Part shown: piece by piece, positions 59,607 through 64,000 of the stretch
Layout: every line of letters begins with the position of its first letter
Numbering within the stretch: the first letter of the stretch is position 1
Source of the DNA: Robiginitalea sp.
Lineage (GTDB): Bacteria > Bacteroidota > Bacteroidia > Flavobacteriales > Flavobacteriaceae
Direction: 5' to 3'
NCBI GenBank assembly: GCA_024642005.1
Contig: JAHECA010000016.1
Coordinates: 1 to 64,000 of the forward strand
DNA: 64,000 bases
The notes under the pieces: generated by a model
The model's input: the letters and a program-made list of their open reading frames with translations, nothing else
Told to the model about the DNA's origin: nothing
Databases searched by the model: none
Made by a program: the position numbers and the translations under genes

Positions 59607-62246
59607 ATGAAAAGGGCTGTACTATTCCTGTTGCTGTCAGGGTTTGGGCACGCGGCAGCTGCGCAGGCCCTAATTCAGGGCCATATCACCGATCAGGAAG
59701 GCAGGCCCGTTCCCTGGTCAAATCTTCGCTTACTGGCCATGCCCGATGCTACCCAGGAAGCCTACGCCTATGCCGATGAGTCGGGTACGTATGCCCTCCC
59801 TGTCAGGAGGCCGGGGTTATACCGCCTGCGATTTGATGCGCTCGCTTTCCAGGCACAGGAAGTGCCCCTTACGGTTTCGGAGTCTGTCCGTCCAGCCATC
59901 CTAAGGGTCGATGTGGCCCTTTTCCCGGCCCCGCTTGAGCTGGAAGAGGTAATTGTACGCGCCGAACCGGCCTTGCGCCTTATGAAAGACACGGTCGAAC
60001 TCCGGACTTCGGCTTATGCCACCGGCAGTGAACGCGTAGCCGAAGACCTGCTCAAACGCCTGCCGGGCATTGAGGTTGGTGCCGACGGGAGCATCCGTGT
60101 ACGGGGCAAGGCCGTTAGCAAGGTCCTGATCGAGGGCGACGACCTTTTCGACCGCGGGTATGCGTTGCTTACCAAAAACCTGAGTGCCGGGGTCATCGCC
60201 GGTGTTCAGATCTTGAAGGGGTATACCGAGAACCCCCTGCTGCGCGGCCTGCAACCATCTGAAGCCGTAGCCCTGAATATTCGCCTGAAGGAGGAGGTGA
60301 AAGGCACACTTTTCGGCAAGGGTTTCGTGGGGGGCAGCCCACAAACCTACGAAACCGACCTGAACCTGATACAGGTACGCCGGAACAACAAGGCCTTTTT
60401 TCTCGGAAACCTGAATAATTCAGGCAAAGATGCCACCGGCGACCTGCAAGCCCTGCTCTACCCTAAATTGCCGGCGGAGGCTTCCCTTTCGGGTGACGAT
60501 CCGCCCCTGCCCTCTTTCATGCCGCAGCCCCGGCACCAGACAGGCTTGCCGGAAATGCGCTCCCGATCGAACAATGCCGAGCTGGCCTCACTGAGCGGCC
60601 TGTTCAGCCCCGTGGAGGCATTGAAGATAAAAGGCCATCTCTTCTACAGCGGGGACGAGCAAACCCAGCGGAGCCTGAGTCGGGAAGTTTTCAACACCGA
60701 CAGCCTGCATTTTGTAAATACGGAGTCGGAGTGGGCCCGAAGGGGAGTACCCGTTCAAAGTGGCCGCCTGTCGGTTCTGTATACCACCCAAAGCCAGCAG
60801 CTCGAATGGCTTACCGAGCTGCAAACCTCCCAGCTGCAGGCCAGGCGGCAGGTACTTTTTAACGGCCATCCGGTCTGGGAAGCCAGCAGGGAGCACGCCA
60901 CTCAGGCCATTACCAGGCTTTCCTATTCCAGGCGGGTCGATTCGGCCACCGCCCTGCAGCTATCCCTACAGTATAGCTGCAACCGTAAACCGCGGCGCAT
61001 GGGTCTTGCAGGAATGGACTGGGGCGAACTGATCCCGCCCGGGTCGAAGGGGCAACCGCTGTTCCACAAGCTGTCGAACCAACGGGAATCGGGCGGTTTC
61101 GATGCCTCCCTGCTCAGGGGCAGGGGGAGGTGGCAGGGCAATCTGATGGCCGCCTATGCCTTTCGTAGGGCCACCCTCGAAAGCGACTTTATGCAGCAAG
61201 AGGGCCCCCTGGCCGGGCCGGAGTTCAGGAACCGGGGCCACAATCGCTTCAGTCGTTTGCAGGGAGGGCTGCAATTGGCCTATACCGCCCGTACCTGGAA
61301 CATCCGGGGCCGGCTCCTTGCCCAGTACCTTTCAAACCGCTTCCAGGATACGGGGACGGAAGCGAGGCAGCTGCTGGCCCTGGTGCCTGCCCTTTCGCTC
61401 AATGGGCGGCCGGGCAAATCCCATTTTTTGGCGGCTTCGTATACCTATGGCTTTCGCGAAACTTCGCTTCAGGAACAGTACAGCGGATACCTTCCCGGGG
61501 GCTTTCGATTGCTGCAGCGGGGCCTGGGGCGCTTTGAGACGTTCCGGTCGCATCGCTGGCTGTTTAACTACACTTTTGGCGAATGGGGCGACCCGTACCT
61601 GCTTACAACCACGATCATGTACAACCGGGAGCCCGATTACGCAGGTTCTGACAGTCAGGTGGGCCCCAACCTGGTTGCTGCTTCGGCTTTTCGGCTGGTC
61701 GGGCGGGATCATCTTTCCTGGAATGGCAGCTACGACCAGTACCTCAAGGGGCTCAAAATGAACCTGAAACTTCGGGCCGAGCTGCAGGCGCAGCAATATG
61801 AGAGCCGGTATAACGGCCTGTCCGTGCAAAACAACCTCCTTTATGGTCAGGCAGGCCCCGAGCTCAGGACGGTTTTCGACGGGGGGTTCAATGCACATGC
61901 CGGTGTGCAATGGACGATTTCCCGATACAGGGGTAATGCCCTTTCGGTGAGCCGGTCGCAAACCGGATTCCTCGACCTGGAATTTCGCTCGGGCGACTGG
62001 CTTCTGGAACTCGGCAACGAGGGATACCGCTACCGGGATGCCGGATCGGGCCGCTCCGTTTGGTTTTCCGATCTGGGGGTCAGGTACGCCCCGAAGGGAA
62101 GCGGTATGGCGTTGCGGGTGCAACTCACCAATTGCTGGAATACTGGAATGCTGAATAAGCTGAACCTCACCGAGACCGGCCGTTTCGAAAACCGGTATGC
62201 CTTGCGGCCCCGCCAGCTTGTGGTGGGCCTGGATTTCCGCTTTTAA
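59607..62246 (+). CDS. TonB-dependent-receptor-like outer-membrane protein, GLPGLI partner
   Basis: The 879-residue protein has a signal peptide (LFLLLSGFGHAAAAQ), a CarboxypepD_reg-like domain (about 23-110; GRPVPWSNLRLLAMPDATQE), a plug-like region (VAEDLLKRLPGIEVGADGSI, VRGKAVSKVLIEGDDL) and a large beta-barrel whose end PRQLVVGLDFRF has the aromatic C-terminus of such porins. No STN domain or clear TonB box is seen. Together with GLPGLI proteins this family is frequent in flavobacteria, and the pair is of unknown function. The gene is 12 bases downstream of the GLPGLI gene. Confidence 0.85.
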   Translation: MKRAVLFLLLSGFGHAAAAQALIQGHITDQEGRPVPWSNLRLLAMPDATQEAYAYADESGTYALPVRRPGLYRLRFDALAFQAQEVPLTVSESVRPAILRVDVALFPAPLELEEVIVRAEPALRLMKDTVELRTSAYATGSERVAEDLLKRLPGIEVGADGSIRVRGKAVSKVLIEGDDLFDRGYALLTKNLSAGVIAGVQILKGYTENPLLRGLQPSEAVALNIRLKEEVKGTLFGKGFVGGSPQTYETDLNLIQVRRNNKAFFLGNLNNSGKDATGDLQALLYPKLPAEASLSGDDPPLPSFMPQPRHQTGLPEMRSRSNNAELASLSGLFSPVEALKIKGHLFYSGDEQTQRSLSREVFNTDSLHFVNTESEWARRGVPVQSGRLSVLYTTQSQQLEWLTELQTSQLQARRQVLFNGHPVWEASREHATQAITRLSYSRRVDSATALQLSLQYSCNRKPRRMGLAGMDWGELIPPGSKGQPLFHKLSNQRESGGFDASLLRGRGRWQGNLMAAYAFRRATLESDFMQQEGPLAGPEFRNRGHNRFSRLQGGLQLAYTARTWNIRGRLLAQYLSNRFQDTGTEARQLLALVPALSLNGRPGKSHFLAASYTYGFRETSLQEQYSGYLPGGFRLLQRGLGRFETFRSHRWLFNYTFGEWGDPYLLTTTIMYNREPDYAGSDSQVGPNLVAASAFRLVGRDHLSWNGSYDQYLKGLKMNLKLRAELQAQQYESRYNGLSVQNNLLYGQAGPELRTVFDGGFNAHAGVQWTISRYRGNALSVSRSQTGFLDLEFRSGDWLLELGNEGYRYRDAGSGRSVWFSDLGVRYAPKGSGMALRVQLTNCWNTGMLNKLNLTETGRFENRYALRPRQLVVGLDFRF

Positions 62247-62255
62247 GGCCGGGCC

Positions 62256-62270
62256 TGCCTGCTGCAGGCA
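62256..62270 (+). terminator. Possible terminator hairpin after the TonB-like gene
   Basis: TGCCTG / CAGGCA stem of 6 bp with a 3-base loop, 9 bases after the stop, followed by ACGCCTTCTTT. The T content is low, so this is weaker than the terminator at 19471. Confidence 0.4.
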
Positions 62271-62332
62271 ACGCCTTCTTTATGTACCTTTAAGGGCATT
62301 GTGGCCGGCAAAACCGGTCTGAATCGGAAGAC

Positions 62333-62668
62333 ATGAAGAACTACCTGCTGGCCCTGGACCTGAAACCCGACCCGGCCCTCATCCGCGAATATGAAGACTA
62401 CCACCGGGCAGTCTGGCCCGAGATACTTGAGAGCATCCGCGAAAGCGGCATTATACGGATGGAAATATACCGGACCGGCAACCGGCTCTGCATGGTGTTG
62501 CAGACCACCGATGATTTCTCTTTCGAGCGTAAGTCGCATCTGGATGTCGCCAATGCGAAGGTACAGCAATGGGAGGCCCTGATGGAGCGCTTCCAGCAAC
62601 GCCTTCCCGGGGCGGCACCCGGGCAGAAATGGGTACCGATGGAGCGGATATTCACCACGGCATCCTGA
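62333..62668 (+). CDS. rhaM: L-rhamnose mutarotase-family protein
   Basis: The 111-residue protein is of the RhaM/DUF718 family: LALDLKPDPALIREYEDYHR, AVWPEILESIRESGI and MEIYRTGNRLCMVLQ. RhaM interconverts the alpha and beta anomers of L-rhamnose; related proteins act on other 6-deoxy-sugars, so the substrate is not certain. It is cytoplasmic. No sugar-utilisation genes are near it, and the next gene is a DNA-glycosylase-like one on the same strand. Confidence 0.88.
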   Translation: MKNYLLALDLKPDPALIREYEDYHRAVWPEILESIRESGIIRMEIYRTGNRLCMVLQTTDDFSFERKSHLDVANAKVQQWEALMERFQQRLPGAAPGQKWVPMERIFTTAS

Positions 62669-62728
62669 TCCAGGGCCTTCAGAACCAGCTGGAAACCGTA
62701 CCTTGGAAGGGTCGATACAAAATCCTGC

Positions 62729-63430
62729 ATGAATACCTTTGCCGACAAGGTTATCGCCTTTAACCGGAACCTCGATTACAACGGATCGCTGCCCCCGGGC
62801 ATACGCGTAATGAACCCTTTCCGGGAAAACCCGGAAATCGCCCCCATAGCCGAGGCCTTTTATCGGAAATTCTATAACGACACACGGCCGCGACGGCTCA
62901 TTTTGGGCATAAACCCGGGCCGCCTGGGGGCCGGGGCCACAGGTATTCCCTTTACCGACACCAAACGGCTGGCCGAGGTATGCAAACTGGAAGGCCCCGA
63001 CTTTCAAACCCACGAACCTTCCTCCGTTTTTGTGTATAACCTCATAGCAGCGTTTGGTGGCCCCGAGGCCTTCTACGGCCAGTATTACATCAATTCGGTT
63101 TGCCCGCTGGGGTTTGTAAAGCAGGGGTCGAACGGGCGGTGGGTGAATTACAACTATTACGACGATGCGGCCCTCTTCGAGGCCGTTAGGCCATTCATCC
63201 TGGAAAATTTGCAAAAGCAGCTGGCCCTGGGGGTCGATACCCGTTGCTGCTTCAGCCTGGGGAAAAAAAACGCCCGTTTCCTGGAAGATCTCAACCGGGA
63301 AGGCAATTTCTTTGGGAAGATCGTGGCCCTTGACCATCCCCGCTATATCGTTCAGTATAAGTCGAAAGAGATGGAAGGGTATTTGGGGCGCTTTCTGGAG
63401 GCCTTCTCGCAAGAGGCGCCTCCTTCCTGA
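62729..63430 (+). CDS. Uracil-DNA-glycosylase-family protein (SMUG2-like)
   Basis: The 233-residue protein resembles the SMUG2-like group of the uracil-DNA-glycosylase superfamily: LGINPGRLGAGATGIPF (motif A region), HEPSSVFVYNLI, INSVCPLGFVKQG and the motif B region ALDHPRYIVQYK. It would remove damaged bases such as uracil from DNA. The ATG at 62729 starts 60 bases after the rhaM stop. It may share a transcript with rhaM, but the functions are unrelated. Confidence 0.8.
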   Translation: MNTFADKVIAFNRNLDYNGSLPPGIRVMNPFRENPEIAPIAEAFYRKFYNDTRPRRLILGINPGRLGAGATGIPFTDTKRLAEVCKLEGPDFQTHEPSSVFVYNLIAAFGGPEAFYGQYYINSVCPLGFVKQGSNGRWVNYNYYDDAALFEAVRPFILENLQKQLALGVDTRCCFSLGKKNARFLEDLNREGNFFGKIVALDHPRYIVQYKSKEMEGYLGRFLEAFSQEAPPS

Positions 63431-63509
63431 TTGACGTCATTTGGCCATGGCTGTTTGTTTTGTAAACTGGCAGTCTGACCGGGGCTTCCCCGGAGAGTTA
63501 ATCCATCGC

Positions 63510-64000
63510 ATGCGACTGTGTATTCTGATAACCTTGCTGGCCATGTTAACCCTTACGGCACAGACCCAACCTTCGCCCGATAGTGCGGGCATACGCCTCT
63601 TCCTGAGCGGCGATGTGATGACCGGCCGGGGTATCGACCAGGTCTTGCCGCACCCCGGGGCACCTCGGCTCCATGAATCGTTTGTAACGGATGCACGGCG
63701 TTACGTGGAACTGGCCGAACGGGCCAGCGGCGAGATTTCGCACCCGGTTTCCTTTGACTATATCTGGGGGATTGCCCTGGAGGCGTTCGGGCAGCTGCGG
63801 CCCGACCTGAAAGTGATCAACCTGGAAACCAGCATTACCTCCTCTGAAGATTTTTGGCCAGAGAAAGCCGTGCTCTATCGCATGCACCCGGGGAACCTGC
63901 CCGTTTTGCAGGCTGCTGGCATCCATTGCGTTTCCCTGGCCAACAACCATTCGCTCGACTGGGGCAGACAGGGCCTGGATGAGACCCTGAGCAGCCTTGA
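63510..64000 (+). CDS. CapA-family protein, partial (cut by window end)
   Basis: The open frame from ATG 63510 runs to the window edge without a stop (about 163 residues visible). A signal peptide (RLCILITLLAMLTLTAQTQ) is followed by SGDVMTGRGIDQVLPH, LKVINLETSITSSEDFWP and VSLANNHSLDWGRQGL, the motifs of the PGA_cap/CapA metallophosphatase fold (Asp, Asn-Leu-Glu, Asn-Asn-His). Such proteins act in polyglutamate capsule synthesis or other roles. The 3' part lies outside the window. Confidence 0.9.
   Translation, partial: MRLCILITLLAMLTLTAQTQPSPDSAGIRLFLSGDVMTGRGIDQVLPHPGAPRLHESFVTDARRYVELAERASGEISHPVSFDYIWGIALEAFGQLRPDLKVINLETSITSSEDFWPEKAVLYRMHPGNLPVLQAAGIHCVSLANNHSLDWGRQGLDETLSSL

Noticed and set aside
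1-64000. tRNA, rRNA, CRISPR, insertion sequence or prophage
   Set aside because: No cloverleaf, repeat-spacer array, transposase or phage structural gene was recognised in any gap.

Overview
The window looks like chromosome from a GC-rich member of the Flavobacteriaceae (Bacteroidota), most like the Robiginitalea group. That placement is inferred from gene content and not from a marker gene. The signs are a FecR / STN-TonB receptor pair, a GLPGLI-family protein, DUF6090, PafA phosphatase and QueE, many lipoproteins with short N-terminal lipoboxes, weak Shine-Dalgarno sites, and several promoters with the Bacteroidota -7 box TAnnTTTG. No rRNA, tRNA, CRISPR array, insertion sequence or prophage was recognised. 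Because GC is high, many long antisense reading frames exist; they were ignored.

Layout. 0.2-2.4 kb (minus): SDR/DUF2867 protein, a hypothetical protein and a VOC protein, divergent from argS (2.5-4.3 kb). 4.3-17.0 kb (all minus): FecR - TonB/STN receptor - DUF6090 membrane protein; a small membrane protein; fhs; a haem-receptor-like TonB protein with a companion gene; PAP2 phosphatase with an upstream lipoprotein; and an ECF sigma factor. 17.1-19.4 kb (plus): two lipoproteins divergent from the sigma factor that share a domain, closed by a strong terminator. 19.7-25.5 kb: GNAT, VOC, a membrane protein, pafA, ffh and folD. 25.5-30.9 kb: a 42-residue lipoprotein on the minus strand, then a tightly packed plus-strand run (esterase-like lipoprotein, DUF2306, GNAT, DUF3500, aldo/keto reductase, tiny membrane protein). 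30.9-37.7 kb (minus): VOC, alpha/beta hydrolase, TolB-like propeller, an unusual pyruvate-kinase-like protein, a lipoprotein and a HerA-like ATPase. 37.8-48.8 kb: queE, metalloprotease/methyltransferase pair, YkgJ-like protein, fatty-acid hydroxylase, NamZ, LolC/E-like permease, M20 peptidase, aldose epimerase, tiny membrane proteins and an exonuclease/GIY-YIG fusion. 49.1-57.9 kb: a PurD-like ATP-grasp protein coupled to a GNAT, a beta-barrel, an amidohydrolase, a DUF481-like protein, HdeD, a lipoprotein and an alpha-hydroxy-acid oxidase. 58.1-62.2 kb: two paralogous small secreted proteins, a GLPGLI protein and a large TonB-like outer-membrane protein. 62.3-64.0 kb: rhamnose mutarotase, uracil-DNA-glycosylase-like protein and the start of a CapA-like protein.

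How the genes work together. Fhs and FolD both feed one-carbon folate metabolism, though they are 13 kb apart. The sigma factor and FecR would normally form one surface-signalling unit with the STN receptor, but here 7.9 kb separates them. The most unusual unit is the 58.2-62.2 kb cluster: two small exported proteins with a conserved cysteine pair are followed by an outer-membrane pair, with a perfect 10-bp hairpin at the junction. The ATP-grasp + GNAT pair at 49.1-50.9 kb is the second candidate for an undescribed pathway.
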